In this document: piece after piece, positions 8,422 to 19,088 of the stretch
How positions within the stretch are numbered: the first letter of the stretch is position 1
How the letters are laid out: the number at the start of each line of letters is the position of its first letter
Source: Pseudomonadota bacterium
Lineage (GTDB): Bacteria; Pseudomonadota; Gammaproteobacteria; Xanthomonadales; Xanthomonadaceae
Assembly (NCBI GenBank): GCA_018242485.1
Contig: JAFEBV010000020.1
Location: 157,781-221,780 of the forward strand
Reading direction: 5' to 3'
DNA length: 64,000 nt
Notes under the pieces: generated by a model
The model's database searches: none
What the model was told of the DNA's origin: nothing
The model's input: the letters and a program-made list of their open reading frames with translations, nothing else
Translations under genes and position numbers: made by a program

Positions 8422-11181
8422 ATGGCCCAGACTCCCGAACAGCGTGCCCGCACAACCATTGATCAGTTGCTTGTTGCAGCTGGGTGGATCGTGCAAGACA
8501 ACATCGACTTCAACCGCAACGCGGGCGAAGGCGTTGCAGTGCGCGAGTTCCAGCTACCCAAGGGTCCTTGCGACTACCTGCTTTTCGTCGGTGGGAAAGC
8601 TGCGGGCGTGGTGGAGGCAAAAAAAGCGGGCGTTACGCTAAGCGGCGTTGCCGACCAAGCCGCGAGGTACATGCGAGAAGTGCCAGATCACCTCGCAAGC
8701 TGGGCCGACACCCTGCGCTTCGACTACGAATCCACAGGTGAAGAAACCCTGTTTCGCGACGCCGCAGATCCGGCGCCGCGTTCGCGTCGCGTTTTCGCTT
8801 TCCACACGCCGCAGACCCTGCATACGTGGCTCAAGGAGGTGGACACGCTGCGCACGCGACTCCAGCACATGCCGCCGCTGGACGCCGCCGGTTTGCGCGA
8901 CTGCCAGATCGAGGCCGTCCACGGCCTGGAAGCGTCTCTGGCCAAAGACAACCCGCGCGCGCTGCTGCAGATGGCCACCGGCGCCGGCAAGACCTTCACT
9001 GCCTGCACCTTCAGCTGGCGTCTGCTCAAGCACGCCCGCGCCCGGCGCATCCTCTTCCTGGTGGACCGCAACAACCTCGGCGACCAGACCCTCAAGGAAT
9101 ACCAGAACTACGATCCGCCTGGCTCGGGCCGCAAGTTCACCCAGACCTACATCACCCAGCACCTACACAGCAACCGCATCGATCCGGATGCGCAGGTGCT
9201 CATCACCACCATCCAGCGTCTATACGCCATGCTGCGCGGCGAGGAACTCGACGCGTCCAGCGAGGAAGGCTCTGCGTTCGAGACCTGGAGCAATGACGAG
9301 GGCGAGCTGCGTCCGGTCGCCTATAACCCCGACATCCCGATCGAAACCTTCGACTTCATCGTCACCGACGAATGCCATCGATCCATCTATGGCTTGTGGC
9401 GGCAGGTGCTCGAATACTTCGACGCGCACCTAATCGGCCTCACCGCCACGCCGTCGGCACACACGCTGGGCTTCTTCTACCGCAACCTCGTCGCTGAATA
9501 CCCTTACGAGCAGTCGGTGGTGGATGGCGTCAACGTCGGCTTCGAAGTCTTCCGCATCAGCACCAAGGTCAGCGAGCAGGGCGGCCTCGTGGATGCCAGT
9601 TTCCATGTACCCGTGCGCGATCGGCGCACCCGCGCGGTCCGCTACAAGCAACTCGACGCCGACCTGCCCTACGCGCGGAACGAACTCGACAACTCGGTCA
9701 CCAACAAGAACCAGATCCGCACCATCCTCGCCTGCTACCGCGACAGACTCTTCACCGATCTGTTCCCCGGCCGCACCGGGCAATGGGTACCCAAGACCCT
9801 GATCTTCGCCAAGGACGACAACCACGCCGAGGAAATCGTGCACGCCGTCCGCGAGGTTTTCGGTCAGGGCAACGACTTCGCCAAGAAGATCACCTACCAG
9901 ACCAGCGAGAAGCCCAAGGAACTCATCGCCGCGTTCCGCGTCGATCCGTTCCCGCGCATCGCCGTCACCGTCGACATGATCGCCACTGGCACCGACATCC
10001 GCCCGGTCGAGTGCCTGATCTTCATGCGCGACGTGAAGTCGGAAGGCTATTACGAACAGATGAAAGGCCGCGGCGTGCGCACCATCAAGGATGCCGACCT
10101 CCAGCAGGTCACGCCCGATGCGCAGACCAAAACCCGCTTCGTGCTCATCGACGCGGTCGGCGTCACCGAAGGCAAAAAATCCATCTCGCAGTCGCTCGAG
10201 CGCAAACGCGCCGTTCCCTTCGACAAGCTCATCGATCAGATCGCCCAGGGTCGACGCGATGAGGACGCGATCTCCAGCCTCGCCGGGCGCCTCGCCGCAC
10301 TCGACCGCCAGATCGACGACGAAGACCGCAAGCGCATCACCGAGGCGGCGTGCGGCATAACCGTTAAGGCCTTGGCCGGCAACCTGCTCCGTTGCATCAG
10401 CCCCGACATCGTTGAGGCCGAACTCATCGCTCGCCACGGCAGCGCCGAAGCGGCCACGTCGAAACAGGTCAAAGCCCTCGAGGAAGAGCTACGCGACCAG
10501 GCCTGCAAGCCACTCGACGATGCGGCGCTACGCAACCTAATCAAGGCCATCAAGAAAAAAACCGACATCGTGATCGACGAACTGACAGCCGATGAGGTCA
10601 CTGTCGCCGGCTACGACCTAAAGCAGGCGAAGAAGCGCACGACGGACTTCCGCGAATTCATCGAGACCCACAAGAACGAACTGCTGGCCCTGCAGATCCT
10701 CTATAGCCAGCCGTTCCCGAAGCGCCGCCTCACCTACGCCAGCATCCGCGAACTCGCCACGCGCCTGTCCGACCCTCCGCACCACCTGACCACCGCCGAC
10801 GTGTGGCAGGCCTATAGGCGCCTGGAGTCATCACTCGTGCGCGGCGCACCGAGCGACAAGGTGCTCACCGACATCATCTCCCTCGTGCGCTTCGCCACCG
10901 GCAGCGCCGACCTGCTCGAACCCTACGCCGCGCGCGTCGAGCAACGCTTCAATCTCTGGATCGGCCGCCAGATCAAGGCCGGCCGCCATTTCAACGAGGA
11001 ACAGATGCACTGGCTCAAGGCGATCAGGGACTACCTCGCAGCGAACGTGGAGATCGCACCGGCGGACCTAACGCGGGACCATCCGTTTACGGATTGGGGC
11101 GGCGTGGTGGCAGCGCGCAGATTGTTTGGGGCGGAGTTGAACGGGATGCTGGAGGAGTTGAATGAGGTGTTGGCGGCATGA
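8422..11181 (+). CDS. hsdR: Type I restriction endonuclease subunit R
   Basis: A 919-residue restriction and translocation subunit. The N-terminal nuclease core is visible as D51 and E65-A-K67 (CDYLLFV...GVVEAKK). The translocase motor has Walker A ATGAGKT at residues 185-191 and the DECH box at 316-319, followed by HLIGLTATPS (motif III) and a helicase C part ending near MKGRGVRTI. The C-terminal third resembles the EcoEI-type HsdR C-terminal domain. With HsdM and HsdS it cuts unmodified DNA far from the recognition site. Its stop overlaps the hsdS start by four bases (ATGA). The gene looks complete with all catalytic motifs. Confidence 0.96.
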   Translation: MAQTPEQRARTTIDQLLVAAGWIVQDNIDFNRNAGEGVAVREFQLPKGPCDYLLFVGGKAAGVVEAKKAGVTLSGVADQAARYMREVPDHLASWADTLRFDYESTGEETLFRDAADPAPRSRRVFAFHTPQTLHTWLKEVDTLRTRLQHMPPLDAAGLRDCQIEAVHGLEASLAKDNPRALLQMATGAGKTFTACTFSWRLLKHARARRILFLVDRNNLGDQTLKEYQNYDPPGSGRKFTQTYITQHLHSNRIDPDAQVLITTIQRLYAMLRGEELDASSEEGSAFETWSNDEGELRPVAYNPDIPIETFDFIVTDECHRSIYGLWRQVLEYFDAHLIGLTATPSAHTLGFFYRNLVAEYPYEQSVVDGVNVGFEVFRISTKVSEQGGLVDASFHVPVRDRRTRAVRYKQLDADLPYARNELDNSVTNKNQIRTILACYRDRLFTDLFPGRTGQWVPKTLIFAKDDNHAEEIVHAVREVFGQGNDFAKKITYQTSEKPKELIAAFRVDPFPRIAVTVDMIATGTDIRPVECLIFMRDVKSEGYYEQMKGRGVRTIKDADLQQVTPDAQTKTRFVLIDAVGVTEGKKSISQSLERKRAVPFDKLIDQIAQGRRDEDAISSLAGRLAALDRQIDDEDRKRITEAACGITVKALAGNLLRCISPDIVEAELIARHGSAEAATSKQVKALEEELRDQACKPLDDAALRNLIKAIKKKTDIVIDELTADEVTVAGYDLKQAKKRTTDFREFIETHKNELLALQILYSQPFPKRRLTYASIRELATRLSDPPHHLTTADVWQAYRRLESSLVRGAPSDKVLTDIISLVRFATGSADLLEPYAARVEQRFNLWIGRQIKAGRHFNEEQMHWLKAIRDYLAANVEIAPADLTRDHPFTDWGGVVAARRLFGAELNGMLEELNEVLAA

Positions 11182-12722
11182 GTAATGAACTCCCTCCTGG
11201 CTGGCTAAGCGTCCCGCTAAGCGAAATCTGCCTTCCTGTCTCGCAACGAGGTCCTGATCGCAGTAAGGGAACATTTCGATACATTGACCTTGGGGCAATC
11301 GACAACAAAAAGCAGCGCATTGCCGATGCGAAGTCTGTTCCAGTTGAAGGTGCACCCTCGCGAGCGAAGCAAAAGGTCAAAGCCGGAGACGTTGTTTTCT
11401 CAACGGTCCGCGTCTACCTGGAAAACATTGCGTCGGTTCCCGAAGACTTGGACGGAGAAATCGCTTCTACGGCATTTTGCGTTCTTCGGCCCCCGAGCGC
11501 CATTGATCCGCGATTTCTGTACTACTTTGTTACTTCGCGACGGTTCGTCCTCGCGGTGAATAAGCTCCAGCGCGGTAACAGTCCGCCGTCTGTGCAAGAA
11601 GGGGACATCCGATCACAAGCGTTCCCGCTGGCTCCAACCATCGAACACCAGTGCATTGCATCCAAGATAGAAGAGCTCTTCAGCCGCATCGAGGAAGGCG
11701 AGCACGCGCTGGAAAGGGCGCGAAAGCTCGTGGAGCTTTACAGGCAGTCGGTGCTCAAGGCCGCCGTCACCGGCGAACTTACCAGCGCTTGGCGTGAAGA
11801 GCACAAAGACAACCTGGAATCCGGCGACGCTCTGCTCCAACGTATCCTCATGGCCCGCCGTGCAGCGTGGGAAAAGGCCGAGCTAGACGCGATGATGGCT
11901 AAGGGCCGGAGGCCCGCTGACGACCACTGGAAACAAAAGTATCAGGAGCCTCCAGCGCTCGACACAACTGGCCTCCCGGCGTTGCCCAACGGGTGGACTT
12001 ATGCAGGCATTGAGCAGCTGCTCACCCTCGACAAGGACGCCATGAAAACCGGGCCTTTCGGAAGCCTGCTTCAAAAAAGCGAGCACGTTGCTATCGGCGT
12101 TCCGGTGCTAGGTATCGAGAACGTCAAGGCGCGGCAGTTCGTATCCGGAAGCAACATCCATATCACAGCCGAGAAAGCCGAAGCGCTCAAAGGATACCGT
12201 GCAGCTCCCGGAGACATCGTGATTTCAAGGTCTGGCACAGTCGGTGAGGTATGCGTCATCCCGGATGGAATTGGCGAAGCCCGAATCTCTACAAACTTGA
12301 TGAAAGTCACCCTAGCCGATAGTGGCTTGCTGCCCGATATGCTTGCGTGTCAGATTTATGGGTCACCAACTGTATTGCGGCGGATCAGAGAAATGTGCAA
12401 AGGCAGCACGCGCAATTTCTTAAATCAGTCGATCCTGCGATCACTTCCTTTCGCAGTCCCGCCGCTAAAAGAACAACAGGCAATACTTAGCCTATTGAGC
12501 GCAGCGGAGCACAACATAAGTTGTCTTGCGGAGCCACTTTACGCGGAAGCTCTAAAGTCTGCCGCACTACGTCAGGCGGTTCTAGGCTACGCATTCGCAG
12601 GAAAGTTGGTGAAACAGGATCCCACTGACGAACCCGCTTACAACGTCCTAGAACGCATAGCCGCGGAGCGCTGCACATTCGATACTTATCCCAAGCACAA
12701 CAAAAAGAACACTTCCGGATGA
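11178..12722 (+). CDS. hsdS: Type I restriction-modification specificity subunit S
   Basis: A 514-residue DNA-recognition subunit. It shows the expected duplicated layout: target-recognition domain 1 (from GWLSVPLSEICLP to about residue 160), a central coiled region (ALERARKLVELYRQSVLKAA), target-recognition domain 2 (from NGWTYAGIEQLL to about residue 420) and a C-terminal helical repeat (LKSAALRQAVLGYAFAGKL). The two target domains set the bipartite methylation and restriction site. It overlaps both hsdR and hsdM by four bases, so expression of the three subunits is coupled. The length is somewhat above the common 400-450 residues because of a longer central spacer. Confidence 0.95.
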   Translation: MSNELPPGWLSVPLSEICLPVSQRGPDRSKGTFRYIDLGAIDNKKQRIADAKSVPVEGAPSRAKQKVKAGDVVFSTVRVYLENIASVPEDLDGEIASTAFCVLRPPSAIDPRFLYYFVTSRRFVLAVNKLQRGNSPPSVQEGDIRSQAFPLAPTIEHQCIASKIEELFSRIEEGEHALERARKLVELYRQSVLKAAVTGELTSAWREEHKDNLESGDALLQRILMARRAAWEKAELDAMMAKGRRPADDHWKQKYQEPPALDTTGLPALPNGWTYAGIEQLLTLDKDAMKTGPFGSLLQKSEHVAIGVPVLGIENVKARQFVSGSNIHITAEKAEALKGYRAAPGDIVISRSGTVGEVCVIPDGIGEARISTNLMKVTLADSGLLPDMLACQIYGSPTVLRRIREMCKGSTRNFLNQSILRSLPFAVPPLKEQQAILSLLSAAEHNISCLAEPLYAEALKSAALRQAVLGYAFAGKLVKQDPTDEPAYNVLERIAAERCTFDTYPKHNKKNTSG

Positions 12723-14212
12723 ACAACTTGAGTTCCACCCACGACAATCTCGTCTCCAAAGTTTGGAACTATGCCCACGTACTGCGAGACCAAGGAATCA
12801 GCTACGGAGATTACCTCGAGCAGATCACCTTCTTGCTGTTCCTCAAAATGGACCAAGAGCGTAGCGAGCACTTGGGCGAACCGTCGATCATCCCTGCCAA
12901 ATGGCGCTGGCAACAGCTTGGGCCGTTATCCGGCGATGATCTTGAGCTGCAGTACCGCCATACGCTGGAAGCACTAGCCAAAGAGAAGGGTCTGATTGGG
13001 ACCATCTTCCGCAAGGCACAAAACAAGCTCACGGATCCGGCTAAGCTCAAGCGCGTAGTGTCGCTTATCGACGCCGAAACCTGGATCGGCATCGGCGTGG
13101 ATGTGAAAGGAGCGATTTATGAGGGGCTACTCGAGAAGAACGCGGCCGAGGTGAAGTCGGGTGCGGGCCAGTACTTCACGCCCCGCCCGCTAATCAACGC
13201 GATGGTCCACCTCATCGATCCGCGCATCGGCGAAACCGTCCATGACCCGGCCTGCGGCACCGGCGGCTTTCTCCTGTCCGCCTACGATCACATGAAGGTG
13301 CAGCCTGGTGCACAGGACCGCGCGCTGCAGCGCAAACTGCGCGAGAAGTCGCTGAGCGGCACTGACATCGTCGATGAAGTGGTTCGGCTGTGCGGAATGA
13401 ACCTCTACTTGCACGGCATCGGCAACGGCGAAAGCCCGATCATGTCTGGGGACGCGCTGGCCGCCGATTCCGGTTACCGCTACGACGTCATTCTCACCAA
13501 TCCGCCATTCGGCAAGAAGAGTAGTTACCGTGTGATCGGGGAAGACGGTGGCATAGAGAGTGAGCAGGAAACCTATGAGCGCGGTGACTTCAAGTTCACC
13601 ACCAGCAACAAGCAGCTCAACTTTATGCAGCACATCTTCACGATCATGGAGAGCGACGGTCGCGCTGCAGTAGTGCTACCCGACAACGTCCTGTTCGAGG
13701 CAGGCAGCGCCGGCGAGGGCATCCGCAAACGATTATTGGAGCAATTTGACTTCCACACCTTGCTGCGCCTGCCCACAGGCATCTTCTATAAGCAAGGCGT
13801 CAAGGCGAATGTGCTGTTCTTTGACAAGCACCCGCCACGCGCCGACGGCAAGCCTAACTCGAAGGATCTCTGGATTTACGATTACCGCACTAATGTGAGT
13901 CACACTCTCAAGAAGAATCCCCTGCAGTCGAGGCACCTGGATGACTTCGCTTCCTGCTATTCGGCCGGCGATCGAAGTCAGCGAAAACAAACCGATCGAT
14001 TCAAACGCTTCCCGGCTGCGGACCTACTCAAACGCGACAAGCTGAACCTTGATATCTTCTGGCTCAAGGACGAAAGTCTAGAAGACGTGGACAACCTGCC
14101 GCCGCCGGATGAAATAGCACTTCAGATTGTTGAGAATCTTCAGGCCGCGTTGGAGGCATTTCAGTCAGTTGCGGAAGAACTGGACAGAAGTCCAAAGACA
14201 TCGGCTTCGTGA
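12719..14212 (+). CDS. hsdM: Type I restriction-modification methyltransferase subunit M
   Basis: A 497-residue N6-adenine DNA methyltransferase. An HsdM N-terminal helical domain (about 1-130) precedes the catalytic domain with the AdoMet-binding motif DPACGTGG at residues 176-183 and the catalytic NPPF at 261-264. It modifies the host sites selected by HsdS and is needed for both methylation and restriction. The operon order R-S-M is less common than R-M-S or M-S-R. The start ATG overlaps the hsdS stop (ATGA). Confidence 0.96.
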   Translation: MNNLSSTHDNLVSKVWNYAHVLRDQGISYGDYLEQITFLLFLKMDQERSEHLGEPSIIPAKWRWQQLGPLSGDDLELQYRHTLEALAKEKGLIGTIFRKAQNKLTDPAKLKRVVSLIDAETWIGIGVDVKGAIYEGLLEKNAAEVKSGAGQYFTPRPLINAMVHLIDPRIGETVHDPACGTGGFLLSAYDHMKVQPGAQDRALQRKLREKSLSGTDIVDEVVRLCGMNLYLHGIGNGESPIMSGDALAADSGYRYDVILTNPPFGKKSSYRVIGEDGGIESEQETYERGDFKFTTSNKQLNFMQHIFTIMESDGRAAVVLPDNVLFEAGSAGEGIRKRLLEQFDFHTLLRLPTGIFYKQGVKANVLFFDKHPPRADGKPNSKDLWIYDYRTNVSHTLKKNPLQSRHLDDFASCYSAGDRSQRKQTDRFKRFPAADLLKRDKLNLDIFWLKDESLEDVDNLPPPDEIALQIVENLQAALEAFQSVAEELDRSPKTSAS

Positions 14213-14269
14213 CCACCTCCCTCGAAGCGAGCTATCCACACCGAAATCGACCTCTTATCGGAAAAGCAC

Positions 14270-14710
14270 ATGCCCGCACTACGTCACAATGGCCTATCCA
14301 CTTCGACTTCGGCGGCTATCGCAGAACACATCATTGGCGATCCGAACACCGCGAAGATAACTTTTTTCGCAACCGAGCCTATGACGACGGGCGATTTTGA
14401 CCCGCAACGGGACGGGCCTGAAACGAACCTTCCGCTTATGGTTGCCCTGGCGGAATACAACATCCCGGGGTTCGAACCCATCTATCTCGTTTTTGACGGA
14501 AACTTCCTTACTCGAGTGCGCCAGCCTCGGAAAGCGGAAGTTGATGCCGTCCTCGACGTAGCTAAGAATTCAAGCAAAGCTTACTTCTCGTCGACCCGCG
14601 CACCCTTTACTTCAGGACTATCACCGGAAGTCGCCGCTAACGTGTTATCTAACTTGGTGAGTTTCCGACTCGACGGATCATCTTTACCTGCCTACGAGCG
14701 ACTTTTCTAG
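14270..14710 (+). CDS. Hypothetical protein downstream of hsdM
   Basis: A 146-residue open frame starting at an ATG with GGAA seven bases upstream. Codon use and the middle of the protein (KITFFATEPMTTGDF, LPLMVALAEYNIPGFEPIYLVFDG) look coding. I recognise no family and see no signal peptide or membrane segment. It begins 57 bases after hsdM on the same strand and precedes the DUF2971 gene by 38 bases, so it probably shares the restriction-modification transcript. The N-terminus is uncertain, since a competing frame starting at 14209 overlaps the hsdM stop. Confidence 0.5.
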   Translation: MPALRHNGLSTSTSAAIAEHIIGDPNTAKITFFATEPMTTGDFDPQRDGPETNLPLMVALAEYNIPGFEPIYLVFDGNFLTRVRQPRKAEVDAVLDVAKNSSKAYFSSTRAPFTSGLSPEVAANVLSNLVSFRLDGSSLPAYERLF

Positions 14711-14748
14711 CTGTTGCAAACGGTGCTATCCGATCTTGGGGTGTCGAA

Positions 14749-15531
14749 ATGAAAGCAGACCGTCGACCACTTTATGCGGATCAATTCAGTTCAATTAAAT
14801 GGGAAAAGCATGGGACTCGCTTGCGGCTCGATCCTGAGGTCACTGCCCTCTTCAAGTACTCTGTGTACCGTTACGCGACTATTGCAGAAGCGCTGGCACT
14901 TCTCGATGGACAAATGACGTTCGCTACGCCAAGTAAGTGGCAGGACAAATATGAGTCGCACCTGGCTGATCAGCTATTTGCGGCTGGAAAGCCGTTGAGT
15001 AAGGCGGTGCCGTTTGTAAAGTGCTTCTCTGTTGACTATTCCTCTGAGGCGATGTGGCGCACTTATTCAGGCCCTGGGGGAATCGTCAGAATGAGCATAA
15101 AGCTACCCGACTTGATTGCTGGCCTCGATCAATCAGAGTTGCCAAAGGACATTGAGCTCTATGTCGGCAGAGTAAGATACATGGAGCCGAAAAAAATTCG
15201 AACGGAAATAGACGCGTTGAAAAAATCTAGTTCCTCAGTTAGACGCGCGAGCACCATGGCTGCTCTTTTGATGAAGCGCCAAGGCTTCTCGTTTGAAAAC
15301 GAGATTCGCATCGCGTTCACTCCTAGAGCCAAGAGAGGCTCTTCGAGTAGTTTTAGTGTTCAAGGATTTCCGATAACAGCGATGAGTCGAATGTTGCTAG
15401 ATCCTTATTTGCCTGAATGGCAAACGGAAGAGTTAAAAAAGCTTTTCAAGATGCGGCTCGCCGTGCCATTCAAGGTTCATCGTTCTTCGTTCAATGCGCA
15501 CCCAGTAGATCTAGAGGATCACCGAGCGTGA
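14749..15531 (+). CDS. DUF2971-family protein
   Basis: A 260-residue protein resembling the DUF2971 family. The family landmarks are in order: LFKYSVYRYATIAEALALLDGQMTFATPSKWQDKYE near the N-terminus, VKCFSVDYSSEAMWRTYS in the middle and a later FENEIRIAF element. DUF2971 proteins have no established activity; many sit in defence islands and beside mobile genes. This one is the last gene of the AT-rich block, following the hsd operon in the same direction; beyond it the base composition changes to that of the chromosome. The W-x-T-Y-S element and the paired D/E residues could be catalytic, but this is not shown. Confidence 0.75.
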   Translation: MKADRRPLYADQFSSIKWEKHGTRLRLDPEVTALFKYSVYRYATIAEALALLDGQMTFATPSKWQDKYESHLADQLFAAGKPLSKAVPFVKCFSVDYSSEAMWRTYSGPGGIVRMSIKLPDLIAGLDQSELPKDIELYVGRVRYMEPKKIRTEIDALKKSSSSVRRASTMAALLMKRQGFSFENEIRIAFTPRAKRGSSSSFSVQGFPITAMSRMLLDPYLPEWQTEELKKLFKMRLAVPFKVHRSSFNAHPVDLEDHRA

Positions 15532-15829
15532 TGGTCGCGACAGCGCTCCGCATCGTTCGACGCTCCCGGGGCATGTAAGAAAAGTATCCATGGAGGTTGT
15601 ATGCTCCCAGTACAGCAACTTCTGCCAAGAACCCCCAGCGCCATTGCGGCTGACGGCATGTATCCAGTTGCCAGCTAGCTGCTTGAAGTGCGGGTGACTC
15701 GAGTTTCGCATGCGATTGCGCAATCTTTTGTCTGGTCGGAGCCCGCACGGCCGTTGCGTGTCGCGCCCGTTCGTGTTCTTCGTGGCTGGTAGACTCTCCA
15801 TGCGCACCCCATCCGCTACCGGATCGTAA
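15532..15829. other. Intergenic junction between island and chromosome
   Basis: This 298-base gap lies where the AT-richer island gives way to GC-rich chromosome. I see no tRNA, no attachment-site duplication and no transposase remnant. A 25-codon frame after GGAGGT at 15592-15597 is too short and too poorly spaced to call. Confidence 0.5.
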
Positions 15830-18800
15830 GTGACCGACATCCTGCGACCTGAGCTGCCGCCACCCGGCGACCCGCTGCGCGAGGCCATCACTGCGGCGTG
15901 GCTGCGCGACGAGAACGAGCACGTCGGCGAGTTGCTGGCCGCCGCGCGCTTCTCGCCGCAGGACAGTTCGATCGTCGAGCGCACCGCCGCCGGGCTGGTC
16001 GAACGCGTGCGCACGCGCGCGCAGGATCAGGGCGTGATCGAAGCCTTCATGCGCCAGTACGACCTGTCCTCCGAGGAAGGCGTGCTGCTGATGTGCGTGG
16101 CCGAGGCGCTGCTGCGCATCCCCGATCAGGCCACCGCCGACCGGCTGATCCGCGACAAGCTCGGCGATGCCGACTGGGAAGCGCATCTGGGCAAGAGCGA
16201 TTCGTTGCTGGTCAACGCATCGAGCTGGGGGCTGATGCTGACCGGGCGCATGGTCGGGCTGGCCGGCGAGACCCGGCGCAACGCCATCGGCGCCCTGCGC
16301 CGGCTGGTCGGCCGCGCCGGCGAGCCGGTGATCCGCCTCGCGGTGCGGCAGGCGATGCGCATCATGGGCCACCAGTTCGTGATGGGCCGCAGCATCGGCG
16401 AGGCGCTGGCGCGCAGCCGCAAGGCCGGGGACGACTACCGGCATTCCTTCGACATGCTCGGCGAGGGCGCCTTCACCCGCGCCGACGCCGCGCGTTATCT
16501 GGAGGCCTATCGCAAGGCCATCCTCGCCATCGGCGCCAGCGGCCCGAAAGGCAGTTGGCAGGGCTTGGACGTGTTCGCTGCGCCGTCGATCTCGGTGAAA
16601 CTCTCCGCCCTGCATCCGCGCTACGAGCACGCCAAGCGCGCCCGCGTGCACGCCGAACTCACCCCGCGCGTGCTCGATCTGGCGCAGTTGGCGAAGCAGC
16701 AGGGGATCGGCTTCACCATCGATGCCGAGGAATCCGATCGCCTCGAACTATCGCTGGACGTGATCCTCGGTGCCTTCGCCGACGCCTCGCTGGCCGGCTG
16801 GAACGGTTATGGGCTGGCCGTGCAGGCCTACCAGAAGCGCGCGCCGTTCGTGCTCGACGCGCTGATCGACGCCGCCCGCCGCGCCGGCCGGCGCATGCCG
16901 GTGCGCCTGGTGAAGGGCGCGTACTGGGATTCGGAAATCAAGCGCAGCCAGATCGACGGCCTGCCCGGCTATCCGGTGCTCACGCGCAAGCCCAACACCG
17001 ATGTCAGCTATCTGGCCTGCGCGAAGAAGATGCTCGGCGCGACCGACGCGCTGTACCCGATGTTCGCCACCCACAACGCGCACACGCTGGCCGCGATCCA
17101 CCACATGGCGCGGCAGATGCACCGCGACTGGGGCGGCGATCCGCGCGCGGCACCGTACGAGTACCAGAAGCTGCACGGCATGGGCGACGACCTCTACCGC
17201 GAGGTGGTCGGCAAGGATCATCTCGGCGTGGCCTGCCGGGTGTACGCGCCGGTCGGCTCGCACGAGGATCTGCTGCCTTATCTGGTGCGCCGGTTGCTGG
17301 AAAACGGCGCCAATTCCAGCTTCGTCAACCGCATCACCGATGCAGCGATCGCGCCGTCCGCGCTGGTCGCCGACCCGACCGTGGTGGTCGCCGGTTTCGC
17401 CGACTGCAAACATCCCAACATTCCGCTGCCGCGCGCGTTGTACGGTGCCGGGAGGATCAATTCGATGGGCGTCAATCTCGCCAACGATCAGGAACTGCGC
17501 GCGCTCGCGCAGCGCATCAACGACGCCAGCGGGCCGTGGACGGCCGCGCCGCTGGTGCCCGGCGCCAGCACCACCGGCACCCAGATCACCACCACCAGCC
17601 CGGCCGACCGCCGGCGCATGGTCGGTCACTGGCTGACCTCCGACGCGGCCACGGTCGAGCGCGCGCTGGCCAATGCGAGCGCCGCGCACGCCGACTGGGA
17701 CGCGGTACCCGCCGCCGACCGCGCGACCTTCCTCGAACACGCCGCCGACCTGCTGGAAGCGCGCCTGCCCGAGTTCATCGCGCTGTGCACGCGCGAGGCC
17801 GGCAAGACGCTGGCCGACGGCGTGGCCGAGGTGCGCGAGGCGGTGGACTTCCTGCGCTATTACGCACAACAAGCGCGCGCCGTTCTCGCCGAGCCGGAGA
17901 AACTGCCCGGCCCGACTGGCGAATCCAACGAACTGCACCTGCACGGGCGCGGCGTGTTCGTGTGCATCAGCCCGTGGAACTTCCCGCTGGCGATTTTCAT
18001 CGGCCAGATCGCCGCCGCGCTGGTCGCCGGCAACACGGTGATCGCCAAACCCGCCGAGCAGACCAACCTGATCGGCTATGCGGCGGTGAAGCTGCTGCAC
18101 GAGGCCGGCGTGCCCGAAGCCGTGCTGCAATTCCTGCCCGGCGACGGCGCCACCGTCGGCGCCGCGCTGACCCGCGATCCGCGCGTGGCCGGCGTGGCCT
18201 TCACCGGCTCGACCGAGACCGCGCGTGCGATCAACCGTGCGCTGGCCGCCCGCGACGCCGCGATCGGCGTGCTGATCGCCGAGACCGGCGGGCAGAACGC
18301 GATGATCGCCGATTCCTCCGCCCTGCCCGAGCAACTGGTGAAGGACGCGATGACCTCGGCCTTCGGTTCGGCCGGACAGCGCTGCTCGGCCGCGCGCGTG
18401 CTGTTCGTGCAGGCCGACATCGCCGACAAGGTGATCGGCATGCTCGCCGGGGCGATGGATGAACTCGTGGTCGACGATCCGGCCCTGTTGTCCACCGACA
18501 TCGGCCCGGTGATCGACGCCGACGCGCTGAAGATCCTCAGCGACCACGCCGCGCGCATGGATCGCGAGGCCAAACTCATCAAGACCGCCAAGCTCGGCGA
18601 AGGCACGGCGGATGGCACGTTCTTCGCTCCGCGCGCGTATGAACTCAAATCGCTCGACCAGCTCACTCGCGAAGTGTTCGGCCCGGTGCTGCACGTGATC
18701 CGCTATGCCGCCGGCGATCTGGACAAGGTGATCGACGCGATCAATGCCACCGGCTACGGTCTCACGCTGGGCATCCATTCGCGCATCGACGCCACCGTCG

Positions 18801-19021
18801 AGCGCATCGCCACGCGGGTGAAGGCCGGCAATTGCTACGTCAACCGCAACATGATCGGCGCGGTGGTCGGCGTGCAACCGTTCGGCGGCGAGGGCCTGTC
18901 CGGCACCGGCCCCAAGGCCGGCGGCCCGCACTACCTGCTGCGCTTCGTCACCGAACGCACGCGCACCGTCAACACCACCGCCGCCGGCGGCAACGCCTCG
19001 CTGCTGACATTGGGTGAGTGA
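15830..19021 (+). CDS. putA: Bifunctional proline dehydrogenase / P5C dehydrogenase PutA
   Basis: A 1063-residue protein that oxidises proline to glutamate in two steps. The FAD-dependent proline dehydrogenase barrel fills about residues 60-480 ([29 protein letters not shown]). The NAD-dependent aldehyde dehydrogenase follows from about 550, with [23 protein letters not shown] for nucleotide binding, FTGSTETA and the catalytic cysteine at 852 in [10 protein letters not shown]. It begins at a GTG. E. coli PutA is about 1320 residues and carries an N-terminal ribbon-helix-helix repressor domain and a C-terminal extension; both are absent here, so this PutA should not repress its own gene. It is monocistronic, with putA and the next gene convergent. 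Confidence 0.97.
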   Translation: MTDILRPELPPPGDPLREAITAAWLRDENEHVGELLAAARFSPQDSSIVERTAAGLVERVRTRAQDQGVIEAFMRQYDLSSEEGVLLMCVAEALLRIPDQATADRLIRDKLGDADWEAHLGKSDSLLVNASSWGLMLTGRMVGLAGETRRNAIGALRRLVGRAGEPVIRLAVRQAMRIMGHQFVMGRSIGEALARSRKAGDDYRHSFDMLGEGAFTRADAARYLEAYRKAILAIGASGPKGSWQGLDVFAAPSISVKLSALHPRYEHAKRARVHAELTPRVLDLAQLAKQQGIGFTIDAEESDRLELSLDVILGAFADASLAGWNGYGLAVQAYQKRAPFVLDALIDAARRAGRRMPVRLVKGAYWDSEIKRSQIDGLPGYPVLTRKPNTDVSYLACAKKMLGATDALYPMFATHNAHTLAAIHHMARQMHRDWGGDPRAAPYEYQKLHGMGDDLYREVVGKDHLGVACRVYAPVGSHEDLLPYLVRRLLENGANSSFVNRITDAAIAPSALVADPTVVVAGFADCKHPNIPLPRALYGAGRINSMGVNLANDQELRALAQRINDASGPWTAAPLVPGASTTGTQITTTSPADRRRMVGHWLTSDAATVERALANASAAHADWDAVPAADRATFLEHAADLLEARLPEFIALCTREAGKTLADGVAEVREAVDFLRYYAQQARAVLAEPEKLPGPTGESNELHLHGRGVFVCISPWNFPLAIFIGQIAAALVAGNTVIAKPAEQTNLIGYAAVKLLHEAGVPEAVLQFLPGDGATVGAALTRDPRVAGVAFTGSTETARAINRALAARDAAIGVLIAETGGQNAMIADSSALPEQLVKDAMTSAFGSAGQRCSAARVLFVQADIADKVIGMLAGAMDELVVDDPALLSTDIGPVIDADALKILSDHAARMDREAKLIKTAKLGEGTADGTFFAPRAYELKSLDQLTREVFGPVLHVIRYAAGDLDKVIDAINATGYGLTLGIHSRIDATVERIATRVKAGNCYVNRNMIGAVVGVQPFGGEGLSGTGPKAGGPHYLLRFVTERTRTVNTTAAGGNASLLTLGE

Positions 19022-19088
19022 GCGCGTTTGCGCGGCACTGCTGCGCGCGCTCACGAACCCGAAGCGCGTGAGCGCAGGCCCCAACGCC

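Noticed and set aside
14209..14400. 63-codon frame starting GTG over the hsdM stop
   Set aside because: The coupling is attractive, but the product is rich in arginine and histidine and lacks order; the overlapping frame from 14270 is more protein-like.
15601..15678. 25-codon frame before putA after GGAGGT
   Set aside because: Only three bases separate the ribosome-site-like sequence from the ATG and the peptide has no leader features.
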